From the NCBI GenBank assembly GCA_021823525.1, contig JAKANY010000002.1:103700-167699 (forward strand): a stretch of DNA of 64,000 nt. The letters run 5' to 3'. The translations under genes and the position numbers were made by a program. Source of the stretch: Actinomycetes bacterium (GTDB taxonomy: Bacteria; Actinomycetota; Acidimicrobiia; Acidimicrobiales; RAAP-2). The notes below the pieces were generated by a model, which saw only the letters and a list, made by a program, of their open reading frames with translations, did no database searches and was not told the DNA's origin. This document shows positions 54,800 to 64,000 of this stretch, piece after piece. Each line of letters opens with the position of its first letter. Position 1 is the stretch's first letter.

Positions 54800-55931
54800 G
54801 GCCGAGGCCGCCCAGCGCGAAGCCCGGTCCGCACTCGAGGAGCTCGAGGAGCGATGGCGCGCCGCGGCGGGGTATCTGCGTATCGAGGAGCACCGGGAGC
54901 GCGCGCGGGCGCTCGGCGAGGAGGCCGCGTCGCCCGATCTGTGGAGCGACGTCGACCACGCGCGCGAGGTCACCAAGGAGCTCGGGCGCCTGAGCAGCCA
55001 GCTGGAGTCCTTCGACGCGCTGCGCCGCGCGCTGGACGACTGCGAGGTCCTGGCCGACTTCTCGGGTCAGGCACTGGCTGACGGGTCGGCCGACTGGTCG
55101 CTCCTGGGCGAGCTGGGCGAGGCGATCAACCGCCTCGAGGCCGACCTGTCCGCGCTCGAGACCCAGAGCCTGCTCAGCGGTCCCTACGACGAGAACGACG
55201 CCATCGCCGAGCTGCACGCCGGGGCCGGGGGGACCGACGCGCAGGACTGGACCGAGATGCTGCTGCGCATGTACGTGCGCTGGGCGGAGCGGCGGGGCTT
55301 CGGCGTGGAGATCGATGAGGTGACCGAGGGACAGGAGGCCGGCCTGCTCTCGGCGACGATGATCGTCAAGGGCCCCTACGCCTACGGGTGGCTCTCGGCC
55401 GAGCGCGGCGTGCACCGCCTGGTGCGCATCAGCCCCTTCGACTCGCAGGCCCGCCGCCAGACCAGCTTCGCCAGTCTCGAGGTGACGCCGCTGCTCGCCG
55501 ACGACGCGCACGAGGTCGAGGTCGACGAGCGCGATCTGCGCATCGACACCTACCGGTCCTCGGGGGCCGGCGGCCAGCACGTCAACAAGACGGACTCGGC
55601 GATCCGGATCACGCACCTGCCCACCGGCATCGTCGTCAGCTGCCAGAACGAGCGCAGCCAGCACCAGAACCGCGCGCGGGCGATGCAGATCCTCACGGCC
55701 AAGCTGGCCGAGCGCGCACGCGCCGAGCGACAGGCCGCGATGGACAGCCTCACCGGCGAACGAGCCGACAACGCGTGGGGCTCGCAGATCCGCTCCTACG
55801 TGCAGGCGCCCTACCAACTCGTGAAGGATCACCGCACCGAGGCCGAGACCGGGAACGTCGACGCGGTGCTCGACGGCGATCTGGACGAGTTCATGGAGGC
55901 CGAGCTGCGCCGCCAGCGCGCCCGCCAGTGA
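54786..55931 (+). CDS. prfB: Peptide chain release factor 2
   Basis: 381-residue factor releasing nascent chains at UGA and UAA. The stop-codon recognition tripeptide SPF is in [16 protein letters not shown] and the peptidyl-hydrolysis motif in [20 protein letters not shown]. The ATG at 54786 lies inside the secA end (14-nt overlap). There is no in-frame UGA near codon 26, so the autoregulatory programmed frameshift of E. coli prfB is absent. Confidence 0.96.
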
Positions 55932-56028
55932 CCGCGGGCCCGGTTCGAGCGCGGCGACGGGCGCCACTAGGCTACAGAGGGCGCCGTCGCGAGGCGGGCG
56001 GTCGAGATCTCCCCGAGGGGGTGCAGTC

Positions 56029-56729
<701 letters not shown>

Positions 56730-56730
<1 letters not shown>

Positions 56731-57584
56731 TGCGCGTCTACCTGCGCTACGCCGTTCGCGAGACGCTGAGCAACCTCTGGCGCAATCGCATGATGACGAT
56801 CGCGGCCGTCCTGACCGTCGCCGTGTCCCTCTCCCTGGTCGGCGCGGCCCTCCTGCTCAAGCAGAGCGCCGCCCAGGCCTCCGCGCAGTGGCAGCAGGGG
56901 ACCCGCGTGACCGTGTGGATGCAGCCCTCGGCGACGGCCAGCGAGCTGACCAACGTCCGCAGCCAGCTCGAGAGCCTGCCCATCGTCAAGGACTGCGTCT
57001 ACTACACCCAGGCCCAGGACTACCAGGAGGCGCACAAGATCCTGCCCTTGGTGGAGTGGTCCGTCCTCAAGGTGAGCGACGTCCCCTCGTCGTTCCGCTG
57101 TATCCCGACGGTGCCGTCCAATGCCTTCGTGGTCGAGTCGACGTTCTCGAACCAGCCCGGCGTCTACAAGGTCACGGCTCCCGAGCAGCAGATCCGCGAG
57201 ATGAATCGGGCGATCCGCATCCTCCAGATCGTCTTCCTGGTGCTCGCCGCCGTGCTGTTGCTCTCGGCGACAGTGCTCATCTTGAACACCATCCGGATGG
57301 CGATCTTCGCGCGTCGACGCGAGGTCTCGGTGATGAAGCTGGTGGGCGCCACCAACTGGTTCATCCGTATCCCCTACATGACCGAGGGCTTCATCCAGGG
57401 GCTGCTGGGATCGGTTGTGGCGATCGGCGCGGTCACGGCCCTGCACACCTGGTATCCGCTCCACAACGAGTTTCAGCTGAACACCGGGGCGCTGGTGGGG
57501 ACCAACGTGGTCGTCCTCGTGGTCGGTGTGCTCATCGGATCCGTGGGATCCGCGCTCGCCATCCGGCGATTCCTGGACGTCTAG
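56730..57584 (+). CDS. ftsX: Cell division permease FtsX
   Basis: 284-residue four-helix permease partner of FtsE. Helix 1 is about 24-44 (AAVLTVAVSLSLVGAALLL); an extracytoplasmic domain of about 120 residues follows, containing Cys residues in KDCVYYTQAQ and SSFRCIPTV that could pair; then three C-terminal helices around IVFLVLAAVLLLSATVLIL. RREVSVMKLVGATNWFIRIP is the conserved cytoplasmic coupling segment. The external domain is where actinobacterial FtsX contacts hydrolases such as RipC; the NlpC/P60 gene at 8261 could encode such a target (inference). Its TAG shares CTAG with the msrB stop. Confidence 0.94.
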
Positions 57585-57988
57585 TCGGTGGCCGTCTCGG
57601 TCGGCTCGAAGTCCATCGCCAGGGAGTTCACGCAGTAGCGCAGCCCCGTGGCGGTCGGACCGTCGTCGAACACGTGGCCGAGATGCCCTCCACACGACGC
57701 GCAGAGGATCTCGGTGCGCGCGCGTCGTAGCGACGTGTCCGGGCGCTCGACGATGGCGCCGGGCGCGCAGGCGTCGAAGCTCGGCCACCCGCATCCCGCG
57801 TCGAACTTCGTGGCGGCGTCGAACAGCGCCTGTCCGCAGCCGCCGCAGCGGTAGGTGCCGTCCTGGTCGAGAGCCAGCAGGCTGCCCGAGAACGGCACTT
57901 CGGTCGCGGCCTGGCGCAGCACCGCGTAGCGCTCGGGCGCGAGCCGCGCGCGCCACTCCTCCTCAGAGTGCTCGACGGCGTAGTTCAC
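57581..57988 (-). CDS. msrB: Peptide-methionine (R)-S-oxide reductase MsrB
   Basis: 135-residue repair enzyme for oxidised methionine. Zinc ligands in YRCGGCGQALFD and ILCASCGGHLGHVFDDG, substrate segment KFDAGCGWPSF and the catalytic cysteine in GLRYCVNSLAMDF. The start MNYAVEHSEEEWRARL fits the family. GTG at 57988 with TACGGT 6 nt upstream. Convergent with ftsX, sharing the 4-bp CTAG that holds both stop codons. Confidence 0.94.
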   Translation of the reverse strand: MNYAVEHSEEEWRARLAPERYAVLRQAATEVPFSGSLLALDQDGTYRCGGCGQALFDAATKFDAGCGWPSFDACAPGAIVERPDTSLRRARTEILCASCGGHLGHVFDDGPTATGLRYCVNSLAMDFEPTETATD

Positions 57989-57992
57989 GAGC

Positions 57993-59942
57993 TCACCGTA
58001 GCGGGGGAGCCACGGACCCCGGGCGGTCCTCGGGTCGCGGCGTCTCGGGGATGCGCCGGGGGAACTCGGGCTCGTCGCGCAGCATGCGGGTGAAGGCGCT
58101 GGCCAGCCCGCCGGGATTGAGTCCGAGGTCCTCGAGGAGGTTGTCGGGACGATCGTGGCGCAGGTAGGCCCGCGGCACGCCCAGGATGCGCGTGGGCGGG
58201 AAGGGCAGGCCTCGCTCCTGGGCTCGCTCCCGGACCGCCGAGACCATGAACGTCCCCGCCCCGCCGTGGCGGGTGCCGTCCTCGACGGTGATGACCCGTC
58301 GGTGGTCGAGCGCGTCGTCGATCATCGCCGGGTCCGGAGGCAGCACGCGCACGTCGTAGAGGGTGATGCTCGACGCGTCGGCCATCTCGGACAGCGCGGC
58401 GTAGGCCGCCGGCGCCATCTTGCCCACCGCGAGCACGCACAGCTCGCCCGTTCCGCGCACGACCTGGCGCGCGCGTCGTCCCTCGCCCACGCGGCCGTCG
58501 AAGGGGCGCGGCAGCGTCTTGGGGAAGCGCAGCGCGGTCGGTGTCGACATCGACAGGGCCGTGGCGAGCATGCCCGGGATCTCCTCGACGCTCGAGGGAG
58601 CGAAGACGGTGATGTTGGGGATGGTCAGGCACAGCGCCATGTCGAGGATCCCGTGGTGGCTCGGCCCGTCGTCTCCCGTGATGCCGGCCCGGTCGAACAC
58701 GAAGACGACGGGGAGATTGAGCAGCCCGACGTCCAGGTGCGCCTGGTCGAACGCGCGGCTGAAGAACGTCGCGTAGATCGCCACAACCGGCTTGAGGCCG
58801 CCAAGCGCCATGCCGGCGGCCGCCGTCACCGCGTGCTGCTCGGCGATGCCCACGTCGAAGAAGCGTCGCGGGTAGCGCTCCTGGAACTGGAGCAGGCCCG
58901 TGGGACCCGCCATCGCGGCCGTGATGGCCACGATCCGATCGTCGAGCCCGGCCATCGTCACCAGCGCGTCGGAGAACGCCTGGGTGAACGACTGGGGCAC
59001 CACGTCCTCGTCGTTGAGGCGTGGCGGGAGCTTGAAGTCGTGCATGCGCAGCGAGTCCGACACCGCGGGCTCGTACCCACGGCCCTTCTGGGTCAGCACG
59101 TGCACCAGGATCGGGCCGTCCCAGTCGGCCGCGCTGCGCAAGACGGTCTCCATGGCGGCGATGTTGTGGCCGTTGATGGGACCGACGTAGCGCACGCCCA
59201 GCGTCTCGAAGAACGTTCGAGGGGTGACCATCTCGCGCACCACCGACGTGAAGCCGTCGATGCTGCGGTAGGCCGCGCTGCCCAGTCCCGGGACGCCGCG
59301 CACCAGGCGCCGCAGGCGGTCACGCCAGGTGAGGTAGGTCTTGTTGAGCCGCAGCGCCGTCAGCGACGCCGACAGGCGCGACACCGTGGGCGCGTAGCTG
59401 CGGCCGTTGTCGTTGAGGACGATCACGACGGGCTGATTCGCGTGACCCAGGTTGTTGAGCGCCTCGTAGGCCATTCCTCCCGTCAAGGAGCCGTCGCCCA
59501 CGACGGCCACAACGTGGCGCGAGCCGCCCCGCCCCGCGAGCTGGTGCTGGCGCTCCAGGGCGACCGACATGCCGTGCGCGTACGACAGCGCGGTCGAGGC
59601 GTGAGAGGACTCGATCCAGTCGTGGGGGCTCTCGGCGCGATTGGGGTAGCCCGAGAGCCCGCCGCGCTGGCGCAGGCGCGCGAAGTCGGGCTGGCGACCG
59701 GTCAGGATCTTGTGCACGTAGGCCTGGTGACCCGTGTCGAAGAGCAGGACGTCGTGGGGCGAGTCGAAGACGCGATGCAGTGCGATCGTGAGCTCGACGA
59801 CGCCCAGGTTGGAGCCGAGATGGCCGCCCGTGGAGGTGACCGTGTCGATGATCAGCGTTCGGATCTCCGCGCTCAACTGGTTCAGGTCCGCGTAGGAGAG
59901 CCCGCGCAGGTCATCCGGGGACTGGATTGACGGCAGAAGCAC
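57993..59942 (-). CDS. dxs: 1-deoxy-D-xylulose-5-phosphate synthase
   Basis: 649-residue thiamine-diphosphate enzyme starting the MEP isoprenoid pathway. GGHLGSNLGVVELTIALHRV, the ThDP loop VVGDGSLTGGMAYEALNNLG, GHNIAAMETVL, and DVGIAEQHAVTAAAGMALGG with the catalytic glutamate are all present. Three GTGs open the frame near 59951; the one at 59942 is chosen because TAGTGT lies 7 nt upstream, giving an N-terminus MLLPSIQSPDD. A C-terminal tail of about 30 residues after GLASAFTRMLRD is Pro/Arg-rich and probably disordered. Confidence 0.95.
   Translation of the reverse strand: MLLPSIQSPDDLRGLSYADLNQLSAEIRTLIIDTVTSTGGHLGSNLGVVELTIALHRVFDSPHDVLLFDTGHQAYVHKILTGRQPDFARLRQRGGLSGYPNRAESPHDWIESSHASTALSYAHGMSVALERQHQLAGRGGSRHVVAVVGDGSLTGGMAYEALNNLGHANQPVVIVLNDNGRSYAPTVSRLSASLTALRLNKTYLTWRDRLRRLVRGVPGLGSAAYRSIDGFTSVVREMVTPRTFFETLGVRYVGPINGHNIAAMETVLRSAADWDGPILVHVLTQKGRGYEPAVSDSLRMHDFKLPPRLNDEDVVPQSFTQAFSDALVTMAGLDDRIVAITAAMAGPTGLLQFQERYPRRFFDVGIAEQHAVTAAAGMALGGLKPVVAIYATFFSRAFDQAHLDVGLLNLPVVFVFDRAGITGDDGPSHHGILDMALCLTIPNITVFAPSSVEEIPGMLATALSMSTPTALRFPKTLPRPFDGRVGEGRRARQVVRGTGELCVLAVGKMAPAAYAALSEMADASSITLYDVRVLPPDPAMIDDALDHRRVITVEDGTRHGGAGTFMVSAVRERAQERGLPFPPTRILGVPRAYLRHDRPDNLLEDLGLNPGGLASAFTRMLRDEPEFPRRIPETPRPEDRPGSVAPPLR
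57995..58000 (-). promoter_or_regulatory. Leaderless -10 hexamer before msrB
   Basis: TACGGT on the minus strand lies 6 nt before the GTG at 57988. It overlaps the end of dxs, so msrB can be made independently of the dxs transcript. Confidence 0.5.
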
Positions 59943-59949
59943 CGGAACC

Positions 59950-59955
59950 ACACTA
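59950..59955 (-). promoter_or_regulatory. Leaderless -10 hexamer before dxs
   Basis: TAGTGT on the minus strand lies 7 nt before the GTG at 59942 and overlaps the alternative GTG at 59951, which argues against that longer start. Confidence 0.5.
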
Positions 59956-59999
59956 CCGGTCGGTACCGTCCCCGACGTGCCCGTGGATGGGTGGCGCGC

Positions 60000-60203
60000 T
60001 CAGTCCGAGGACGAGCTCGACGAGGTCTTGCGACTGTCGGTCTTGTAGAAGCCGCTGCCCTTGAACACGATGCCCACGGCCGAGATCACCTTGCGCACCG
60101 GTCCTCCGCATCGAGGGCACTGCGTCAGCTCGGGCTCGGAGAAGCCGCGTACCAGCTCGAATCGATCGCGGCACTGTTCGCACTCATACTCGTAGGTCGG
60201 CAT
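60000..60203 (-). CDS. FmdB-family zinc-ribbon protein, 67 aa
   Basis: Small zinc-ribbon regulator-like protein. MPTYEYECEQCRDRFELV and ELTQCPRCGGPVRKVI hold the four zinc cysteines; GIVFKGSGFYKTD is the standard FmdB tail, followed by a Ser-rich end. The family's job is unknown. The ATG follows CAGGAG. It lies 58 nt upstream of dxs on the same strand. Confidence 0.9.
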   Translation of the reverse strand: MPTYEYECEQCRDRFELVRGFSEPELTQCPRCGGPVRKVISAVGIVFKGSGFYKTDSRKTSSSSSSD

Positions 60204-60275
60204 CGAACTGGACTCCTGGATCAGGCAACGTCCCCGCCAGTCTACCGGCCCCCTCGAAGGTCGGATCGGGCTCGG

Positions 60276-60281
60276 TAGCAT
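60276..60281 (+). promoter_or_regulatory. Leaderless -10 hexamer before moaC
   Basis: TAGCAT lies 6 nt before the GTG at 60288. Confidence 0.55.
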
Positions 60282-60287
60282 GGCGCC

Positions 60288-60782
60288 GTGGACGACTTCG
60301 CCCAGGCTCGCCGGCTGCCGCGCGAGGGCCCACTGCCCCGCGACCTGAGCCCCGGTGACGCCACGGTGCGGCGGGCGATGGCGCGCGGGCGCGTGAGCAT
60401 GCTGCCCACGACCACGGCAGCCGTCGCGTCCAACGAGGTCGGCAAGGGCGACGTCCTGGCCACCGCTCGCGTGGCGGGGATCCAGGCCGCCAAGCAGGCG
60501 GCCCTGCTGCTGCCCATGGCGCACCCGGTCCTGGTGGGGAACGTCTACGTGAACTTCACCATCGGTGACGCGGACATCGGCGTCGAGGTCAGCGTCGACG
60601 CGGTCGATCGTACGGGGGTGGAGATGGAGGCGCTGGTCGCGGTGACCGCGGCCGCCCTGACCATCTACGACATGTGCAAGTCGATCGATCGGACGATGGT
60701 CGTGTGCGACGTGGCGCTCTGGGAGAAGTCGGGCGGGCGCTCGGGTCTCTGGCGCCGCGACGACGAGGCCGAGCCGGCGTGA
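60288..60782 (+). CDS. moaC: Cyclic pyranopterin monophosphate synthase MoaC
   Basis: 164-residue enzyme forming cPMP in molybdenum cofactor synthesis. NEVGKGDVLATARVAGIQAA with the catalytic lysine, LPMAHPVLVGNVYVNF (the usual Cys-His is Ala-His, the histidine kept), GVEMEALVAVTAAALTIYDM and the Asp/Lys pair of YDMCKSID are present. The GTG start has no ribosome-binding site but a TAGCAT box. With the MoeB-like gene at 43290 it indicates a molybdenum cofactor pathway in this genome. Confidence 0.93.
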   Translation: MDDFAQARRLPREGPLPRDLSPGDATVRRAMARGRVSMLPTTTAAVASNEVGKGDVLATARVAGIQAAKQAALLLPMAHPVLVGNVYVNFTIGDADIGVEVSVDAVDRTGVEMEALVAVTAAALTIYDMCKSIDRTMVVCDVALWEKSGGRSGLWRRDDEAEPA

Positions 60783-60816
60783 GCGGGTGCTCCACGCGCG
60801 GCGAGCGGGGGCGTCC

Positions 60817-62754
60817 GTGACGGTTCGCTCCGGGGTCGAAGAGAGCCGCGAACGCCTCGTCGCGCTCACCCTGCTCTTGCAGAGCGCATCGCGAACCCGG
60901 CCGTTGTCCCAGGAGACCATCGTCAACGAGCTGCTGATCGACGAGTACCCCCAGCGTGGCCGGGTGCCCCGGAAGGTGCACGCCTACGAGGGGGCCCCGG
61001 TGGCCGTGCGCCAGAAGTTCGAGCGCGACAAGGCACGCATCCGTGAGCTGGGCTGGCAGATCGAGACGGGCGCGTCCGACGACGGCACCATTGGCTACTG
61101 GATCGATGCCGAGAGCGTGATGGCGCCCGCGCTGACCTGGACCGACGAGGAACGCCGGGTGATTCAGCTCGCGCTGCGCCTGTACGGCTTCGGCGCCTCG
61201 GGGGCCTTCAGTCTGTTCAACGAGGGGCCCGGTGCCGACAGCGGGCTCGAGGACTCCACGTACCTCAACCCGATCCTCCGAGGCGTGCGCCTGCGCCGGG
61301 TCGTGCGCTTCGACTACCACTCGTCGTCCCTGCGACCTCGCGTCGTCGAGCCCCTCGTCCTCGACCTGTTCCACGGGGTCGTCTACCTGGTCGCTCGCGT
61401 GCGCGGGACCGAGCAGGTCAAGGGCTTCCGACTTTCGCGCATGACGTCGATGCCCTACGTCACCGACGAGCGCTTCGACGTGGACGACGAGGCCCTGGCC
61501 GTGGCGCGCGCCTGGCGTCCGGAGTTCGGGCCGGCACCTCGCCCGGTACGCGCCGAGTTCGCCGCCTCCGAGAGCTCGGCGCGCCTGCTGGCGCGCCAGT
61601 ACCCGGCGGCGGAGGTGACACCGATGCGGGGGACGGCCGTGCGGGTGACGCTCAACTTCGAGAGCCTTCGCGCGGCGCTGCGCTTCGCCTTGCGTGCGGG
61701 CGACCGCGTCCGCGTCCTGGGTCCCAAGGTGCTGCGGGGCGCGCTCCACGACTGGCTCGGCGACGTCAACGTCGGTCCGGTCCCGTCGCTCGAGGGGCTG
61801 ACCTTCGACGCACCGACCGCCGACAGCACGCTCGGCCAGGCGCTGCGACTGCTGCACATGGTGCACCTCAGCGACGGGGGACTGCGGCTCAGCGCTCTCG
61901 CGCAGCGCTCGGGACTGCCCAGCGACGTCGTGCGCCACATCATGGACCGCCTGGTGACCTTCGAGCCGCTGCGGGGGCGCTACGGGTTCCCCGCCCACGT
62001 CATCAAGGAGTGCGACGACTGGGAGCACGAGGACACGCAGGACGCGCTGTACCACACCGAGGAGTTCGCCGACGACGCCAGCGCCCTGCCCGCGCTGAGC
62101 TGGCGCGACCTGTTCGAGGTGAACATCGCCGTGCGCGAGGCGCTGGCGGTGCACGACGACCCCGTGATGCGCGCCGTCGTGGACAAGATCGAGAAGGTCG
62201 CCGAGGGCTGGGTGCAGATGGACGAGATGGTCCCCGACGAGGTTCGAGGGCAGGTGCACGACGCGCTGGACGCCCACGAGCGGCTGAAGATCCGCTACAC
62301 CTCGGGCACGACCGGTGAGACGACCGATCGCACGATCGAGCCTCGCGAGATGCGCGTGCTCAACGGCTACACGTACGTGCGCGCGTACTGCCTGACCCAC
62401 GATGGGTGGCGGACCTTCCGCGTCGACCGGATCGTCGACATCCTCGCACGCTCGCCCGCCGATGTCCCGCGTCCCTCCGACGAGGTCACCAATTGGCTTA
62501 CGCAGGTCGGCGACGTTGGCGAGGACGTGGACGTCGTCGTCGAGGCCGCGTCGCGGTGGCTGTTCGAGACGCTCCCGCGCGCGCAGTGGCACGCGCTCGG
62601 CGATGGACGGCACGTCGTGCGCTTCCGTGTCGCCAACGACGCGTTCCTCGACCAGCTGATGCTCGAGGCGGGCGCTGGCGCCGTCGTGGTGACGCCGCGC
62701 TACCGCTCGGCCGGACACGACCTGGCGGGTCGCATCGACCGCACGCTGGCGTAG
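60817..62754 (+). CDS. pafBC: PafB-PafC fusion, tandem HTH-WYL regulator
   Basis: 645-residue protein with two HTH-WYL modules in one chain. Module 1: helix-turn-helix about 1-100 (ESRERLVALTLLLQSASRTR), then a WYL domain (RRVVRFDYHSSS, PLVLDLFHGVVYLVAR). Module 2: HTH from about 350 (LGQALRLLHMVHLSDGGLRL) and WYL (RLKIRYTSGTTGET, RMRVLNGYTYVRAY-like). In mycobacteria PafB and PafC are separate and jointly activate the RecA-independent DNA damage response, with the WYL domains sensing nucleic acid. Fusion is known in other actinobacteria. GTG 60817, after a GGGGG stretch, is preferred to GTG 60787. Confidence 0.88.
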   Translation: MTVRSGVEESRERLVALTLLLQSASRTRPLSQETIVNELLIDEYPQRGRVPRKVHAYEGAPVAVRQKFERDKARIRELGWQIETGASDDGTIGYWIDAESVMAPALTWTDEERRVIQLALRLYGFGASGAFSLFNEGPGADSGLEDSTYLNPILRGVRLRRVVRFDYHSSSLRPRVVEPLVLDLFHGVVYLVARVRGTEQVKGFRLSRMTSMPYVTDERFDVDDEALAVARAWRPEFGPAPRPVRAEFAASESSARLLARQYPAAEVTPMRGTAVRVTLNFESLRAALRFALRAGDRVRVLGPKVLRGALHDWLGDVNVGPVPSLEGLTFDAPTADSTLGQALRLLHMVHLSDGGLRLSALAQRSGLPSDVVRHIMDRLVTFEPLRGRYGFPAHVIKECDDWEHEDTQDALYHTEEFADDASALPALSWRDLFEVNIAVREALAVHDDPVMRAVVDKIEKVAEGWVQMDEMVPDEVRGQVHDALDAHERLKIRYTSGTTGETTDRTIEPREMRVLNGYTYVRAYCLTHDGWRTFRVDRIVDILARSPADVPRPSDEVTNWLTQVGDVGEDVDVVVEAASRWLFETLPRAQWHALGDGRHVVRFRVANDAFLDQLMLEAGAGAVVVTPRYRSAGHDLAGRIDRTLA

Positions 62755-62799
62755 TCCGACCGTTGGGGTCGGGGGTGGTGAGTCCTGATCCGACTTCTG

Positions 62800-63837
62800 G
62801 TGCGCCGAACGCGCGACGTCGCGTACCTGGTGCGCGATGGCGGAGGCGAGCTCGAAGGCTGCCGGGCCGACGCGGGATGGTGGTGGCGAGGTGGTGGTGA
62901 CGTGCACCGCGAGGACGACGTCGGCCGCGTCCTGCAGACCTCCGCGCGCTCGGGCATCACGGGCTACGACCTGGTGTTCGCGGCGCCCCGCGCGGTGTCG
63001 ATCCTGCTCGCCGTCGATCCGGCGGCCGGGCCCGCCCTGGTCGCAGCCCAGCGGGCGAGCGTCGGCGCCGCGCTCTCCTACCTGGAGCGCCGGGCGCTCG
63101 TCGTGCCCACCACCCGATGGGGGGAGCGCTTCGGGGCGCCCGCGTCCTGGTCAGCCGTGGTGAGCTTCACCCACGGCATCAATCGCGCCGGTGAACCCCA
63201 TCTCCACGATCACGTGCTCGTGGGAGCCCGTCCCGACGGTCACGCGGGCGTCCTGGACGGCCAAGCCCTGCGCACGCACCTGCCGGCGGCCGACGCCCTC
63301 TACCGCGCGGCCTTGCGCGAGGAGGTCAAATTGGCCACGACGTGGCGCGTGTGGAGTCAGCGCGGGCACGAGCACGTGAGCGACCTCGACGAGGGCTACC
63401 GGGCACTGTGGCCCGGCCACGAGGACGAGCGCCTGCCCAAGCACCACTGGACGCGGTCCGGGGCGCTCGGACACTGGCGCGACGACCTGCAGCGCATGAC
63501 GCCGATTGCGTTGGTGTCGCCTCCGACGGAGCGTGACTTCGACCCTCACGCCTACGCCGCCGCATTCGAAGGCGCGCTGACGATCCACCGGAGCGACCTC
63601 GTGCGCGCGTGGGCCGACGCGTCGCCCTACGGCGCGCGGCCCGACGAGATCGACGAGGCGATCGATCGGGTGCACCCGATGCTGCGCTACGAGCGCGGGC
63701 GCCCTCGCCGCCCCCTCACCGTGGCGGAGGCGCGCCGGACCGTCGGGCGGGGCCGCGAGCTCGAGGTCGATGTGGCCGACGGCGCTCAGCGGGCGCGCAC
63801 CGCGCGCTCGTCGTCGCGCGCCCTCGATCTGCGCTGA
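62800..63837 (+). CDS. Stand-alone MobF/TrwC relaxase-like protein, 345 aa
   Basis: The N-terminal 200 residues resemble the HUH relaxase domain of conjugative MobF proteins: ITGYDLVFAAPRAVSILLAV (compare GFDLTFSAPKSVS) and SFTHGINRAGEPHLHDHVLVG, which carries the three metal-binding histidines. Tyr9 in RDVAYLVRDG could be the nicking tyrosine, but the usual first 30 residues with paired tyrosines are missing. There is no helicase domain, no oriT or conjugation gene, and it follows pafBC on the chromosome by 45 nt. The C-terminal 140 residues are unrecognised. The GTG at 62800 has no clear ribosome-binding site; a CTG at 62785 is possible. Confidence 0.65.
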   Translation: MRRTRDVAYLVRDGGGELEGCRADAGWWWRGGGDVHREDDVGRVLQTSARSGITGYDLVFAAPRAVSILLAVDPAAGPALVAAQRASVGAALSYLERRALVVPTTRWGERFGAPASWSAVVSFTHGINRAGEPHLHDHVLVGARPDGHAGVLDGQALRTHLPAADALYRAALREEVKLATTWRVWSQRGHEHVSDLDEGYRALWPGHEDERLPKHHWTRSGALGHWRDDLQRMTPIALVSPPTERDFDPHAYAAAFEGALTIHRSDLVRAWADASPYGARPDEIDEAIDRVHPMLRYERGRPRRPLTVAEARRTVGRGRELEVDVADGAQRARTARSSSRALDLR

Positions 63838-64000
63838 GCCCCGGTGTCGCGAAACCGCGCGTCGCGGTGAGCGGGGGTGAGCTGGATCCATCCCAGCGAC
63901 TTGTCGGCACCGAGTCCCAGGGCGTAGCCCGGCCGTCCGGTGGCCACCTCGGCGACCGTCAGCCGCTCGCGCTCGACCCAGCTGGTCGAGACCGACGAGG
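63786..64000 (-). CDS. Partial gene of unknown function at the window edge
   Basis: On the minus strand a frame without stops enters at 63998 and ends at the TGA of 63788-63786, about 70 codons. The translation SVSTSWVERERLTVAEVA, then GRPGYALGLGADKSLGWIQL and RDARFRDTGAQRR, looks like true protein sequence, and its codon third positions are GC-rich. The last 52 bp overlap the relaxase-like gene tail-to-tail. The start lies beyond the window, so the function cannot be named. Confidence 0.5.
   Translation of the reverse strand, partial: SSVSTSWVERERLTVAEVATGRPGYALGLGADKSLGWIQLTPAHRDARFRDTGAQRRSRARDDERAVRAR

Overview
The window is a single high-GC, gene-dense bacterial chromosome segment with almost no intergenic space. 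The gene set (SUF Fe-S operon with SufU, LytR-CpsA-Psr ligase, fused PafB/PafC-type WYL regulator, AccA3-like biotin carboxylase with BCCP, FtsE/FtsX after SecA-PrfB, GTG starts, leaderless promoters) points to Actinomycetota. The class is probably Acidimicrobiia, but that is inference: no rRNA or marker phylogeny was available. No IS element, prophage, CRISPR array, tRNA or rRNA was seen.

Layout. 1-1.5 kb: end of leucine/isoleucine/valine synthesis (partial leuB, ilvE). 1.5-9.4 kb: a mixed block with an acyl-CoA dehydrogenase, a methyltransferase interrupted by two compensating homopolymer indels, a protein with a PemK/MazF-like C-terminus, tryptophanase, an Lgt-family protein and an NlpC/P60 endopeptidase. 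9.5-17.4 kb: a CitE/malyl-CoA lyase-like enzyme, a long acyl-CoA dehydrogenase resembling methylsuccinyl-CoA dehydrogenase, and a MaoC hydratase, which together look like part of the ethylmalonyl-CoA pathway. A NiCoT metal transporter, an MFS carrier, MutY and a flavin reductase lie among them. 17.4-28.5 kb: oligopeptidase B, then a split SUF system. sufB, sufD, a Rieske ferredoxin and one sufC run forward; a second sufC with sufS and sufU runs in reverse; an LCP gene sits between them. 28.6-36.9 kb: acyl-CoA dehydrogenase, an alpha/beta hydrolase lacking its nucleophile, thiE, an Rrf2 regulator, RNase HI, and a lipoate module (lpd, an odd E2, and a natural LipB-LipA fusion). 37-46 kb: B12-centred metabolism (metH, cobalamin adenosyltransferase, methylmalonyl-CoA mutase large chain) with leucyl aminopeptidase, a nitroreductase and a rhodanese-MoeB fusion. 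46-51.8 kb: M20 hydrolase, acyl-CoA carboxylase alpha chain, BirA, then dTDP-rhamnose reductase and a glycosyltransferase. 51.8-57.6 kb: a probable structured RNA, then secA-prfB-ftsE-ftsX. 57.6-64 kb: msrB, dxs, an FmdB zinc ribbon, moaC, a PafBC fusion, a stand-alone MobF-relaxase-like gene and a partial gene at the edge.

Two patterns run through the window. First, at 22 gene starts a TANNNT-like -10 hexamer lies 6-8 nt before the start codon, so these transcripts are probably leaderless; this also fixes several start codons (cobalamin adenosyltransferase at 40600, dxs at 59942, NlpC/P60 at 9352). Second, genes are packed with 4-bp overlaps within operons and tail-to-tail overlaps of 4-84 bp between convergent genes.

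The genes most worth following up are the roughly 250-nt structured RNA before secA, the LipB-LipA fusion, the split SUF locus with two SufC ATPases and a palindromic operator candidate, the orphan relaxase-like protein, and several enzymes with altered catalytic motifs.
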